From positions 1 through 64,000 of the forward strand of contig CALKRW010000009.1 in the NCBI GenBank assembly GCA_937989585.1: a DNA stretch of 64,000 bases, in the 5' to 3' direction. Below, piece after piece: positions 63,845-64,000 of the stretch (position 1 is the first letter of the stretch; each line of letters starts with the position of its first letter). This stretch comes from an uncultured Porphyromonadaceae bacterium (lineage in GTDB: Bacteria; Bacteroidota; Bacteroidia; Bacteroidales; Muribaculaceae). The notes beneath the pieces were generated by a model. It was not told where the DNA came from, made no database searches, and worked only from the letters and a program-made list of their open reading frames with translations. The translations under genes were made by a program, and so were the position numbers.

Positions 63845-64000
63845 TTATTTTGTATTGAGTGTGCGGAAATTCTCAATGCTGAGTTTACGGAGGGTATTCT
63901 TCGAGAAACGGTCCTTGACAGTCTTGCGTGCTATCTTGGCCATGCCCTGGAAGTTGGGGCGTGTCACGTTGCGTGCGAGTGCCTTTTTCTTTGCTGCGGC
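63845..64000 (-). CDS. Basic protein, C-terminal 51 residues only
   Basis: The frame is open from the window edge (64000) to TAA at 63847-63845. The visible part begins AAAKKKALARNVTRPNFQGM and ends RTLNTK. It has about 15 Lys/Arg in 51 residues, so a nucleic-acid-binding or ribosome-associated protein is possible. I do not recognise the family. A strong terminator follows 68 nt after the stop. Confidence 0.55.
   Translation of the reverse strand, partial: AAAKKKALARNVTRPNFQGMAKIARKTVKDRFSKNTLRKLSIENFRTLNTK

Overview
The window is chromosomal DNA of a member of the order Bacteroidales, probably a gut lineage such as Muribaculaceae (family level is a guess). The reasons are a complete PorP-GldK-GldL-GldM-GldN type IX secretion cluster with PorT, an ECF sigma/anti-sigma/outer-membrane receptor trio, a BioG-BioC fusion, the gene order queA-truB-uppP-DUF3098-ftsX, and promoters of the Bacteroidetes form TTTG-N19-TAnnTTTG. 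That promoter form can be read without a gap at a tRNA operon (12573-12603) and at a small RNA locus (5157-5187).

Layout. 1-4250: the 3' part of a small secreted protein and a minus-strand ECF sigma factor, minimal anti-sigma factor and STN-containing outer-membrane barrel. 4451-10110: an AT-rich accessory block that looks like a small defence island. It holds an endonuclease/exonuclease/phosphatase-fold protein, an McrB-N-terminal-like gene interrupted by an in-frame stop, a GmrSD-like DUF262/HNH protein, and an AbiF-type (Abi_2, HEPN) gene followed by a putative structured RNA. 10111-20298: an acyltransferase-like gene and cardiolipin synthase, two tRNAs, a large BspA-like repeat protein and pyruvate:ferredoxin oxidoreductase. 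20306-36834: HrpB helicase, a WecA-like transferase with an epimerase, YqgE, RecR, a GNAT enzyme, a GT2, a GHL10-type glycoside hydrolase, an MFS carrier, an AI-2E-family protein, a CPA2 antiporter, a coiled-coil protein and MltG. 36856-51607: a DUF2007 gene and tRNA-Gly(CCC), then a long minus-strand run gpmI, hypothetical, bioG-bioC, bioD, lptD, porT, porP, gldK, gldL, gldM, gldN. 51731-64000: acyl-ACP thioesterase, recG-ispD-glyA, queA-truB-uppP-DUF3098-ftsX, a calcium-type P-type ATPase, and the C-terminus of a small basic protein.

The most interesting locus is 8596-10128. A 293-residue HEPN protein (RxxxxH motif) is followed by a short transcription unit with its own promoter, two hairpins that present the same 11-nt loop, and a terminator. 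The cassette lies between two perfect 192-bp direct repeats. The repeat is the promoter, leader and first six codons of the downstream gene, so the cassette has duplicated its neighbour's promoter. No transposase or integrase is visible. This fits an AbiF protein-RNA toxin-antitoxin/defence module, a group that recent work connects with the origin of Cas13. The duplicate-loop RNA and the promoter-duplicating insertion are the parts I would follow up first.

All coordinates, motifs and repeats were read by eye. Function names come from remembered family signatures, not from searches.
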